A stretch of DNA of 64,000 nucleotides from Oscillospiraceae bacterium (GTDB lineage Bacteria; Bacillota; Clostridia; UBA1212; UBA1255): the NCBI GenBank assembly GCA_015069185.1, contig SVJB01000003.1:101402-165401 (forward strand). Direction: 5' to 3'. The notes under the pieces are model-generated. The model searched no databases, was not told the origin of the DNA, and saw only the letters and a list, made by a program, of their open reading frames with translations. Below, in pieces: positions 37,981-45,565 of this stretch (positions are counted from its first letter, which is position 1; every line of letters begins with the position of its first letter). The position numbers were made by a program, and so were the translations under genes.

Positions 37981-38035
37981 CATAAGCGAAGCACCCCTAA
38001 GAAGATTAAAACTTTACAGGGGTGCTTCACTTATG
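37981..38035. repeat. 18-bp near-perfect inverted repeat after the Fic gene
   Basis: The arms CATAAGCGAAGCACCCCT and AGGGGTGCTTCACTTATG differ at one position and enclose a 19-base A-rich loop. There is no T run on the plus side, so this is not a classical terminator, although it may still halt transcription. It is much more GC-rich than its surroundings. The 62-residue ORF that runs through it (37876-38064) has no protein-like features. The rest of the 249-base gap holds the promoter of glycosidase B. Confidence 0.7.
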
Positions 38036-38082
38036 AAGAAAACTGTTTGATGAAATATCTGTAAATAATATAAAAAACATCT

Positions 38083-38122
38083 AAAAAAAGTGACAGTTCG
38101 TTTATGAACAATTTGTTACTAT
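38083..38122 (+). promoter_or_regulatory. Promoter with AAAAAAAGTGACAG box, glycosidase B operon
   Basis: The box AAAAAAAGTGACAG (38083-38096) has the same distance (27 bases from G to the first base of the -10) to TACTAT (38117-38122) as in the glycosidase A promoter. The -35 is poor. A strong GAGGAGG site follows, before the ATG at 38145. Confidence 0.58.
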
Positions 38123-38144
38123 ATGCTACGAGGAGGAAGGGTTT

Positions 38145-39869
38145 ATGAAAAGAAGTATATTACTTATTTTGTTAGCTGTAATGATGTTGTTGCCAATAAC
38201 AAGTCAGGTTCAGGCTACAGAGGATTCATCTTATTTGATTAATAACATCCCGGAAATAGTATTGCCGGTTGTTACTCAAGAGACTTTTAATGACAGCTTC
38301 AAAGTTTTAGAAGAAGCTGTTACCGAAGCAAGTAGTTCTAATCCGGTGTTTGGGTTTGAATATCCATTCTGTGGTCCCGGAGGAGCATACGGCGCTTGTT
38401 GGTGGCAATTAGATACATCTCTGGCAACCGCCGGTGCTAAATGGACTAATCAAGAGTTTGCTGAAAATGTTCTAAGAAACTTTATGTTAGTTCAACGTGA
38501 GGACGGACGCATACCACTTCATGGTCCTGATAGCTTATTAAATGAAGATTTGAAGTGCTCTTCTTTGCCAAAATTATTTAGAACGGCATATGAAATTTTA
38601 CAGAGAACAGAGGATAAGGAATTAATCGAAGATACGTATGAAATGCTCAAAAAGTATCTTGATTGGTGGCTTACCGTACGTAGACATGAAGAAACAGGAT
38701 TAGTCCTTGGCATAGTAGAGGAATTCTTGCCCGGCTCAAGCGAATTCACCATTCCGGTAGAGACTAATGTAGAAGTATATGAAGGTTGTATTGTTGTATC
38801 AAAGCTTGCCGAATACTTAAAGAAAACAGAAGATTACCAGCATTATAAACAAGAGGCTGATACTATTAAGGATGCAATCAATACGTATATTTGGAATGAT
38901 GCAAAGTCAAAATATTTATCGCTAAAGGCAAATGGTAAACATGGCCTTTCTGTCGGTGTGTGGTCGGTTGCTTGCTTTGATGTACTTAGACATTGTATCG
39001 CGACCGAAGAGAGAGTAGATATTTTATTAAGAGATCTAACAGACGATTCTTTATTCCAATGGGATACATATCCGCTTACATCTGCTGCTAAAACTGATAC
39101 TAAATATAATGAGACACCTGGGGCTTATGCCGCATGTCAATGGTATGGCAGTATATGGTCTCTTCGTAATTATTCTGTAGTAGAAGGTCTTGAAGATATA
39201 GGCCGCTATGATTTGGCAGGATATTTAGCTCTTAAGACTGTTGAAATATTTGATGGTAATTACGCTGAGTTCTTGAATCCTCCGGATGGAAGCGGTCACG
39301 GTGTTTTGAGATATTCATGGACAGCAGCTGATTATATACAGCTTATTGTAGAGCATATTTTTGGCGTTAACTATGATTCATTAACCGACACATTAACCAT
39401 CGCACCTATATTAGATTCATCACTGAAGGGACAGACAATTTCATTAAAGAATTTGTTACTCCCGGACGGAGGCACTTTAAGTGTAACTATAACTTATGAA
39501 GAAGAGTGCATAAGGATTTCTTATGAAGCAACAGGAGCAAAGGAATTTAAGAAGATTATTGCTATGCCTTCTGTTGATAAGGAATATGCTGCAGTAGGTA
39601 AGACCGTAACAAAGACTACTGTTGGTTATTCTGGCAGTCAGTATGTTGTGGATAATGGCAAGTTTTCAAAAGACGAAATTATTTTTACAGCTCCCGATAA
39701 AGTAGGCAATTATGAATATGTTGCGCCTACTGATGAGCCTGTTCTTTCAGAGAATCAAAAGACAGAATTTCCGCCTGTTTATGTGGCTGTGTTGATTATA
39801 TCCGGTGCTGTAATATTTGGTGCAGTAGCAATTATGTTTTCATATATAAAAAAAGGAAAGGAAGAGTGA
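38145..39869 (+). CDS. Exported (alpha/alpha)6-barrel glycosidase-like protein B, C-terminally anchored
   Basis: This 574-residue paralog of protein A has a cleavable signal peptide (LLILLAVMMLLPITSQVQA) and a C-terminal transmembrane helix (VAVLIISGAVIFGAVAIMF) with a basic tail, so the domain faces outward. It keeps the same landmarks: FCGPGGAYGACWWQLDTSLA, DGRIPLHGPD, ETNVEVYEGC, NETPGAYAACQWYGSIWSLR and EFLNPPDGSGHGVLRYSW. Long stretches are identical to A (for example EILQRTEDKELIEDTYEMLK), pointing to a fairly recent tandem duplication. It leads an operon with two beta-sandwich surface proteins and the cytosolic paralog C, all spaced by a few bases or overlapping. Confidence 0.62.
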   Translation: MKRSILLILLAVMMLLPITSQVQATEDSSYLINNIPEIVLPVVTQETFNDSFKVLEEAVTEASSSNPVFGFEYPFCGPGGAYGACWWQLDTSLATAGAKWTNQEFAENVLRNFMLVQREDGRIPLHGPDSLLNEDLKCSSLPKLFRTAYEILQRTEDKELIEDTYEMLKKYLDWWLTVRRHEETGLVLGIVEEFLPGSSEFTIPVETNVEVYEGCIVVSKLAEYLKKTEDYQHYKQEADTIKDAINTYIWNDAKSKYLSLKANGKHGLSVGVWSVACFDVLRHCIATEERVDILLRDLTDDSLFQWDTYPLTSAAKTDTKYNETPGAYAACQWYGSIWSLRNYSVVEGLEDIGRYDLAGYLALKTVEIFDGNYAEFLNPPDGSGHGVLRYSWTAADYIQLIVEHIFGVNYDSLTDTLTIAPILDSSLKGQTISLKNLLLPDGGTLSVTITYEEECIRISYEATGAKEFKKIIAMPSVDKEYAAVGKTVTKTTVGYSGSQYVVDNGKFSKDEIIFTAPDKVGNYEYVAPTDEPVLSENQKTEFPPVYVAVLIISGAVIFGAVAIMFSYIKKGKEE

Positions 39870-39871
39870 TT

Positions 39872-40771
39872 ATGAAAAAAATTATTGTATGGATTGTTTT
39901 GAGTGTTGTACTTGTTATGAGTATGGGTATTAATATTCAAGCAGAGGAAACAGAGGAAACAGAGAAACTCGAATGGGTTAATATTCTGGATCGAGAATTC
40001 CCAGAGGTAGAGGATACTAGTTGGGGACATGCACGATTTGAAGATGAAGTTATTTATATGTATATGTGGCAAGACCAACCATATCAATTTAGAGTGCTAT
40101 TAGATGGGTTGGAACCAAAATTTCGTATGACAGGTAAAATTGTGCTTGAAGAAGTTACATATACTGGTGAAGACGATATTTCAGGTTGGAATGGTCTCAG
40201 AATCATATGCGGTAGCCAAGATTTCTTGAATTATAATACCGTCTCTTTATATGCGCGACATGGTGCGCATATTGTTAACCATTCAAGTGTAGGTGTAGGG
40301 CCTCTCGTGCCATATCCAGAAGGATTTGCTTTTGCAGCTGGAACGGAGTTTACATTTGAACTTTATAGAGACGGCAGATATATTATGTTTAAAATAAATG
40401 ATACGGTAATGATTGATTATACTATTTCTGAGTCTGAAGATTTTTATAATCAGGATGTATATAATAACATTGGTTTTATTGCTATTAATACAGCTTATCA
40501 AGTAGAGGATCTTAAGATTGAAGTAGAGCAGGTAGTTCCTGATGAGACTCCTATTCCTACAGAGGCTCCTGCTACACCTACAGTTGCACCTACAATTGCT
40601 CCTACAGAGGCTCCTGCAACAGAGGCTCCTGTAACAGAGGCTCCGGGGAATACCCAAAATAACAACGAGACAGATAATTACACATGGGTATGGATCGTTG
40701 CCGGAGTAGCTGCTGTTGCAGTTATTGCTTGTGTTGTAGTTGTTTTAAATAAAAATAAGAAAGGAAAATGA
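39872..40771 (+). CDS. Surface beta-sandwich (lectin/glucanase-like) protein, membrane-anchored
   Basis: This 299-residue protein has a signal peptide (WIVLSVVLVMSMGINIQA) and one beta-rich domain of about 190 residues resembling concanavalin A-like/laminin-G folds (GWNGLRIICGSQDFLNYNTV and EFTFELYRDGRYIMFKINDT). A Thr/Pro/Ala-rich linker (TPTVAPTIAPTEAPATEAP) follows, then a C-terminal transmembrane helix with a basic tail. The domain matches both halves of the next protein. It probably binds carbohydrate; the fold call rests on pattern only. The ATG at 39872 (GGAAAGGAAGAG upstream) is preferred to the GTG at 39866 that overlaps the upstream stop. Confidence 0.65.
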   Translation: MKKIIVWIVLSVVLVMSMGINIQAEETEETEKLEWVNILDREFPEVEDTSWGHARFEDEVIYMYMWQDQPYQFRVLLDGLEPKFRMTGKIVLEEVTYTGEDDISGWNGLRIICGSQDFLNYNTVSLYARHGAHIVNHSSVGVGPLVPYPEGFAFAAGTEFTFELYRDGRYIMFKINDTVMIDYTISESEDFYNQDVYNNIGFIAINTAYQVEDLKIEVEQVVPDETPIPTEAPATPTVAPTIAPTEAPATEAPVTEAPGNTQNNNETDNYTWVWIVAGVAAVAVIACVVVVLNKNKKGK

Positions 40772-40774
40772 TTT

Positions 40775-42229
40775 ATGAAAATATCGACTAAAAAAATAAT
40801 TGCATTACTTATAGCTTGCATGATGACAGTTATTATGTTTTCTGCTTTGACAACATCAGCTTCTGAGGGAAATACAAACTATGAGGATATATATAATAAA
40901 AATCCTCAGCTTATGTATAATTTTGACCATGCTACAGTTGACAATGGTGATATTAATCTGCAAATGTGGAGAGATGTACCTTATCAGGTTGGAGTTCAAT
41001 TAGATAAGGCGTTAAATGAAAACTATAAGATGTCAGGTAAGATAAAGGTAAACGATGTTATAGCAACAGGAGATAATGACATATCAATTTGGAATTGTAT
41101 TAGAATTGTTGTAGGTCGCAAATCAGATAATGAATATGTTACAGTATCCATATATCGTAAGGTTGGTGTACAGATTGTAACATTTAATAATGGTGCTCTT
41201 GCCGGAGTAGGACCGATTATTCCACTCCCGGAGGGTACAGAGTTTGTAAATGGAGCAGAGATGTCTTTTGAAGTAGAGAAACAGGGCACAAAGTTATCAT
41301 TTACATTAAATGGTACAAAGGTTATTGATTATACTTTATCAGAAAGTGATAATTTATCTGACGCATCAAATAATATAATTGCATTCCAGTCAACTAACGT
41401 AGATTATACTGTGTCAAATATTAAAGTTTTAGTGGAGAAAGAAGTTGAGTCAGAAGATAAGCATACTGAATTTGTAGATATTTACGACAAGACAAATCCT
41501 CAACTCATGTATAATTTTGACCATGCTACAGTTGACAATGGTGATATTAATCTGCAAATGTGGAGAGATGTTCCTTACCAGGTTGGAGTTCAGTTGAGTG
41601 AGACACTAACTGAAAATTATAAATTATCAGGAAATATACATGTAAATGATGTTATAGCAACTGCAGATGATGATATATCAATTTGGAACTGTATTAGAAT
41701 TCTTGCAGGACGTAAATCGGATAGTCAGTATGTTACAGTATCAATATACCGTAAAGTTGGTGTGCAGATAGTAACTTTTAATAATGGTGCACTTGCCGGT
41801 GTAGGTCCGATTATCCCACTTCCGGAGGGAACAGAATTTGTTAATGGCGCAGACATGTCTTTTGAAATAGAGAGACAGGGAAGCAAACTGATTTTTACAT
41901 TAAATGGCACAAAACTTATTGACTATGTATTGTCAGAAAGTGAAGATTTTAATGATGCGTCAAATAACAATATAATTGCATTCCAGTCAACCAACGCAGA
42001 CTATACAGTATCAGATATTAAAGTTTTAGTGGAGAAGGAAGTTGTTGCTCCGCCGACACAAGAACCTACACAGGAGCCCACACAGGAGCCTACACAAGAA
42101 CCTACACAGAAGCCGGATAATCCGAATACAGGAGACAGTATGATGGATTTATTTATATACATATCTATGGCAGCTTGTGTATTAACAGGAATAATGTATT
42201 TTGCAAGAAAGGAAAAGACTAATGGCTGA
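40775..42229 (+). CDS. Surface protein with two tandem lectin-like domains and a sortase signal
   Basis: This 484-residue protein has a signal peptide (LIACMMTVIMFSALTTSA) and two nearly identical domains of about 195 residues. Each contains LMYNFDHATVDNGDINLQMW, SIWNCIRI, VGVQIVTFNNGALAGVGPI and FTLNGTK. A short QEPTQEPTQEPTQ linker leads to NPNTGDS, a hydrophobic helix and RKEKTNG. The last part is a sortase signal of the same NPxTGD type as in the giant adhesin, so both are probably linked to the wall by one enzyme. The domain also occurs once in the preceding protein. The gene overlaps the start of glycosidase C by eight bases. Confidence 0.72.
   Translation: MKISTKKIIALLIACMMTVIMFSALTTSASEGNTNYEDIYNKNPQLMYNFDHATVDNGDINLQMWRDVPYQVGVQLDKALNENYKMSGKIKVNDVIATGDNDISIWNCIRIVVGRKSDNEYVTVSIYRKVGVQIVTFNNGALAGVGPIIPLPEGTEFVNGAEMSFEVEKQGTKLSFTLNGTKVIDYTLSESDNLSDASNNIIAFQSTNVDYTVSNIKVLVEKEVESEDKHTEFVDIYDKTNPQLMYNFDHATVDNGDINLQMWRDVPYQVGVQLSETLTENYKLSGNIHVNDVIATADDDISIWNCIRILAGRKSDSQYVTVSIYRKVGVQIVTFNNGALAGVGPIIPLPEGTEFVNGADMSFEIERQGSKLIFTLNGTKLIDYVLSESEDFNDASNNNIIAFQSTNADYTVSDIKVLVEKEVVAPPTQEPTQEPTQEPTQEPTQKPDNPNTGDSMMDLFIYISMAACVLTGIMYFARKEKTNG
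40901..42044 (+). repeat. Recent internal duplication (about 550-bp direct repeat)
   Basis: Copy 1 (about 40901-41447) and copy 2 (about 41495-42044) are nearly identical in DNA, offset by about 594 bases, with one extra Asn codon in copy 2. Long runs match exactly, for example ATTTTGACCATGCTACAGTT onward. The level of identity implies a recent event and makes the locus prone to recombination. Confidence 0.88.
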
Positions 42230-43724
42230 GATTTATAATCTGTCGATGATACCCAAGGTTCAGTTCCCCGATATCAAGCAAGAAGATTTTGAAGATGCTT
42301 TTCAGGTTATGCAAGAAGCCTATGTGGTTGCATCTGAGGATGCTCCGGTATATAGCTTTACGCATCCGTTCTGCGGCCCGGGTGGAGAATACGGAGCATG
42401 TTGGTGGCAGCTTGACACATCGCTTGCTTTATGCGGCGCTAAATGGGTAAATCATAAGTTTGCAGAGAATGTGCTTCGTGGATTTACTACTGTACAGAGA
42501 GAAAAGGGGCGTATACCCCTTCATGGACCGGACGTACTTCTTGATCCGGAGCATAAGTGCAGCTCAGTGCCTAAATTGTTCCAAGCAGCTTACGAGGTGT
42601 TAGAGAGAACGCATGATAACGCTTTGCTTGATGAAATATATCCTTTACTTAAAGGCTATATTGATTGGTGGCTATCAGACAGAATAGAAGAAAAGACAGG
42701 CTTAATCTATGCGATAGTGGAGGAATATCTCCCCGGACGCAATGTACCCTTGTGCTCGCTCGAGACTAATATTGAGGTTGTTGTCGGATGCAAGGTTGTA
42801 TCTAAATTGGCTCGCCGCCTTGGTAAGATCGAAGAGGCAGAGTATTATAAGGCAAAGATGCTTCATCATTCAAACCTTATCAGAACACTTCTGTGGGATG
42901 ATGAAAAGAAGATATTTATGTCTTATGACCCTCTTACTGGTGCTTTTGAAGGAAAGATTTATTCTACTATATTTGATGTAATGAAAAACGGTGTAGCGTC
43001 AGATGAACAAATTGATTATTTACTTTCATATTTGACTGATGATAGTCTATTCCAGTGGAATACAGTTTGCTTGACTACGGCTGCGAAGACAGACAAATGC
43101 TATAACGAGACTCCCGGCCGTTATGCTGCATGTCAGTGGGAAGGTAGTATCTGGTCAATGCGTAACTATACTGTTATTGAAGGTCTGGACGATATAGGAA
43201 GATTTGATTTATCTGCTTACTTGTCATGGAAGACTGTTACGTTATTTAGCGGTAACTTTGCAGAGTTCTTAAATCCTCCTGATGGTAGCGGACATGGAGT
43301 AAAGCGCTATGTATGGACTGCTTCACAATATGTTCAGATTTTAATTGAACGTATTTTCGGTATAAGATACAGCAATTATTTAGGTTCTGTAAGTATTATG
43401 CCGAATATCCCGCCTATATGTTATGGCAAGAAACTTTCTTTGTGCGATTTGTTGCTCCCGGGTGGAGCGCGTATGGATGTAGATATTACCTCTACGATAG
43501 ATGGCTCGGAAATTACAATTAAATATAATATTACTCCTGGTGATATTAAGGATAATAAGAAACTGGTTGTTGCACTGCCATCATATGGAAACAGTTACAA
43601 GGCAGTTAGCTGTGATTATGAGGTGTGCAAACATAATCGTGGTAATATCTGTCAAACAGAATCCTTGATTACTTTGATCCCCGGTGAGAAAACAATAAGT
43701 GGAGAGGTCAAGTTTGTGAAATAA
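42222..43724 (+). CDS. Cytosolic (alpha/alpha)6-barrel glycosidase-like protein C
   Basis: This 500-residue third paralog has neither signal peptide nor membrane segment. It keeps the catalytic-looking blocks FCGPGGEYGACWWQLDTSLA, KGRIPLHGPD, ETNIEVVVGC, NETPGRYAACQWEGSIWSMR and EFLNPPDGSGHGVKRYVW. It is less similar to A and B than they are to each other. The ATG at 42222 (AAAGGA upstream, overlapping the previous gene by 8 bases) is preferred to the TTG at 42201 in the track. Together with A and B it suggests that related linkages are cleaved both outside and, after uptake, inside the cell. It ends the operon and is followed by a terminator-like hairpin. Confidence 0.62.
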   Translation: MAEIYNLSMIPKVQFPDIKQEDFEDAFQVMQEAYVVASEDAPVYSFTHPFCGPGGEYGACWWQLDTSLALCGAKWVNHKFAENVLRGFTTVQREKGRIPLHGPDVLLDPEHKCSSVPKLFQAAYEVLERTHDNALLDEIYPLLKGYIDWWLSDRIEEKTGLIYAIVEEYLPGRNVPLCSLETNIEVVVGCKVVSKLARRLGKIEEAEYYKAKMLHHSNLIRTLLWDDEKKIFMSYDPLTGAFEGKIYSTIFDVMKNGVASDEQIDYLLSYLTDDSLFQWNTVCLTTAAKTDKCYNETPGRYAACQWEGSIWSMRNYTVIEGLDDIGRFDLSAYLSWKTVTLFSGNFAEFLNPPDGSGHGVKRYVWTASQYVQILIERIFGIRYSNYLGSVSIMPNIPPICYGKKLSLCDLLLPGGARMDVDITSTIDGSEITIKYNITPGDIKDNKKLVVALPSYGNSYKAVSCDYEVCKHNRGNICQTESLITLIPGEKTISGEVKFVK

Positions 43725-43774
43725 AACAAATAGCATGAAAAAACTTCGGATATTCTTAAATTCTGAAGTAATAT

Positions 43775-43817
43775 AGTGATGGTAAACAAAAAAAAGTGTC
43801 TACCATCACTTTTTTTA
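43775..43817 (+). terminator. Hairpin terminator of the glycosidase operon
   Basis: A 10-bp stem AGTGATGGTA / TACCATCACT encloses a 16-base A-rich loop and runs into a seven-T tract. The loop contains AAAAAAAAGTG, reminiscent of the promoter boxes at 31852, 34581 and 38083, but the spacing to the following TATAAT differs. Confidence 0.65.
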
Positions 43818-43851
43818 GTATAATCAATAGAAGATATATACTACGAAAGTG

Positions 43852-43880
43852 TTGACACAAAATAGCTTGTAATGTACCAT
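43852..43880 (+). promoter_or_regulatory. Sigma-A promoter of the Fe-alcohol dehydrogenase gene
   Basis: TTGACA (43852-43857), 17 bases, then TACCAT (43875-43880). The 31-base block from TG-TTGACACAAAATA through GTAATGTACCAT is nearly identical to the promoter at 45490. Confidence 0.68.
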
Positions 43881-43919
43881 CATGAAGTATCAAATATGCA
43901 ATAGGAGACTTTTCTTAAA

Positions 43920-45086
43920 ATGAATAGCTTTATTTATGATATCCCTGTTAAGGTATATTTTGGTGAAAATCAGCTGTGCCACTTAGGTGAAGAGCTTAAG
44001 AAATATGGAAAGCGAGTTTTGCTTGTTTATGGCGGAGGCTCCATTAAACAGTCGGGCTTATATGATGCAGTTATTGCTGAAATAGAGAAAACAGGACTTG
44101 AGCATTTTGAGCTCTCAGGTATTATGCCAAATCCACGTATTGATTCTGTCCGTGCGGGTGCAGATATTTGCAAGGAAAAGAACATGGATGTGGTTGTTGC
44201 AGTAGGGGGAGGCTCTACTATTGATGCTGCAAAATGGATAGCGGCTGGTGCCTGCGTCAGCCATGATCCGTGGGAGTTCTTTTCACAGGGAGCTACTGTG
44301 AAGCAAGCTTTACCTGTAATTACAGTCCTGACAATGGCTGCTACCGGGTCCGAAATGAATTGCTGCGGTGTTATAAGTAATCGACAGACGGGGGATAAGA
44401 TTGACCGTATGGAGCCACCGCTGCTGCCAAAAGCTTCTTTTCTGGATCCGACGGTGACGTATTCGGTAGATCGTTACCAGACTGCCTGTGGTAGCGCGGA
44501 TATATTAAGCCATATTATTGAAGTGTATTTTACGCCGGAAGAAGACCTGTATATGCTTGACTGCTTCATGGAGGGCATGATGAAGACTGTTATCAAGTAT
44601 ACTCCCATTGCCATAGCTGAACCTGAAAATTATGAAGCACGAGCTAACCTGATGTGGACATCATCATGGGCAATCAACGGATTTATAGAAGGCGGCAAGC
44701 AGCATGCCTGGAGTTGCCATCCCATGGAGCACGAACTGTCGGCTCTTTATGATATTACACACGGTCTGGGTCTGGCAATTCTTACTCCAAGATGGCTTGA
44801 ATATTGTCTTGATGAATCAAATGTATCTAAATATGTTCAGTTCGGTGTTAATGTGTTTGATATTGATCCTGCCCTAGATCCTATGGAGATTGCAAAAAAT
44901 AGTATTGATATGCTATCGGACTTCCTTTTTAATACTTTGGGGCTGGATAACACATTCACAAAGATTGGTATCAAGAAAGATGATTTCCCGATTATGGCTG
45001 CGAAAGCATGTATGAACGGAGTCTTGCCTGGCTTTAAGCCTCTTGCAGCAAATGATATAAAGAAAATATACGAAATGTGTATTTGA
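43920..45086 (+). CDS. Iron-containing (group III) alcohol dehydrogenase
   Basis: This 388-residue NAD(P)H-dependent enzyme reduces aldehydes to alcohols or the reverse in the cytosol. It is closest in pattern to butanol dehydrogenase/YqhD-like proteins. It shows VYFGENQLCHLGEELKKYG, the dinucleotide-binding AVGGGSTIDAAKWIA, and metal-ligand segments ADILSHIIEVYF and SCHPMEHELSALYDITHGLG. The ATG has AGGAG about 13 bases upstream, somewhat far. It has its own promoter and a bidirectional terminator. If the upstream glycyl radical domain is an active dehydratase, an aldehyde product could be a substrate, but this is speculative. Confidence 0.9.
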   Translation: MNSFIYDIPVKVYFGENQLCHLGEELKKYGKRVLLVYGGGSIKQSGLYDAVIAEIEKTGLEHFELSGIMPNPRIDSVRAGADICKEKNMDVVVAVGGGSTIDAAKWIAAGACVSHDPWEFFSQGATVKQALPVITVLTMAATGSEMNCCGVISNRQTGDKIDRMEPPLLPKASFLDPTVTYSVDRYQTACGSADILSHIIEVYFTPEEDLYMLDCFMEGMMKTVIKYTPIAIAEPENYEARANLMWTSSWAINGFIEGGKQHAWSCHPMEHELSALYDITHGLGLAILTPRWLEYCLDESNVSKYVQFGVNVFDIDPALDPMEIAKNSIDMLSDFLFNTLGLDNTFTKIGIKKDDFPIMAAKACMNGVLPGFKPLAANDIKKIYEMCI

Positions 45087-45099
45087 TTTTTACCTGTAA

Positions 45100-45132
45100 A
45101 AACAGGCGGCAAGATTTTCTTACCGCCTGTTT
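45100..45132. terminator. Bidirectional terminator between Fe-ADH and lipoprotein genes
   Basis: The 10-bp stem AAACAGGCGG / CCGCCTGTTT has a short A tract before it and T's after it. It lies between convergent genes. Confidence 0.75.
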
Positions 45133-45150
45133 AAATATGTACACTAAAGT

Positions 45151-45405
45151 TTATTCGTCGATTTCTATGCTGTAAATACCATAACCTTTATCGTTTCGGA
45201 CAAGCTCTATTTCCATTTCTATTTCCTTGTCTCCTATTTTTACATCCATTTCTTGGGTGTATGAGGAACCTCCTATATTACTACTATAATAAGTGGAGGA
45301 GAAGCCTGTGGCCTCGTCTCTTTTAATAGCGTTTTTGCAACCTACCGTAAACAGCATTACAAATATTAAGATGAAAAGTGGGATTGTTTTTATGATTCTG
45401 CGCAT
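45151..45405 (-). CDS. Small putative lipoprotein, function unknown
   Basis: This 84-residue protein begins with a basic n-region and a hydrophobic core (IPLFILIFVMLFTVGCKN), where VGC fits a lipobox with Cys about residue 23 as the lipidated residue. The mature part is short and ends in a beta-rich KIGDKEIEMEIELVRNDKG segment. AGAGGTG precedes the ATG. I do not recognise a family. It is likely anchored on the outer face of the membrane. Confidence 0.7.
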   Translation of the reverse strand: MRRIIKTIPLFILIFVMLFTVGCKNAIKRDEATGFSSTYYSSNIGGSSYTQEMDVKIGDKEIEMEIELVRNDKGYGIYSIEIDE

Positions 45406-45489
45406 AATTGCACCTCTTGTAATTTGTCATATTCATAATACCATAGAATATATAAAAATGAAATGCTAGTGTTATTTTCAATAAAAATG

Positions 45490-45518
45490 TTGACACAAAA
45501 TACCAGGTAATGTACTAT
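45490..45518 (+). promoter_or_regulatory. Sigma-A promoter of the acyltransferase operon
   Basis: TTGACA (45490-45495), 17 bases, then TACTAT (45513-45518). The sequence TGTTGACACAAAATA and the later GTAATGTAC are shared with the Fe-ADH promoter at 43852, suggesting common control. Confidence 0.68.
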
Positions 45519-45565
45519 TTAATCTGCATTTTGTATAAAACGGACTCTACGGAAAGGCTTTTCAC

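Noticed and set aside
37876-38064. Plus-strand ORF of 62 aa after the Fic gene
   Set aside because: Runs through the 18-bp inverted repeat, overlaps the Fic end, has no protein-like pattern and no good start signal.
43788-43824. Fourth A8GTG box before a TATAAT near the glycosidase operon end
   Set aside because: It lies in the loop of a terminator hairpin, GTGTC departs from GTGAYAG, and its spacing to the -10 differs by about four bases.
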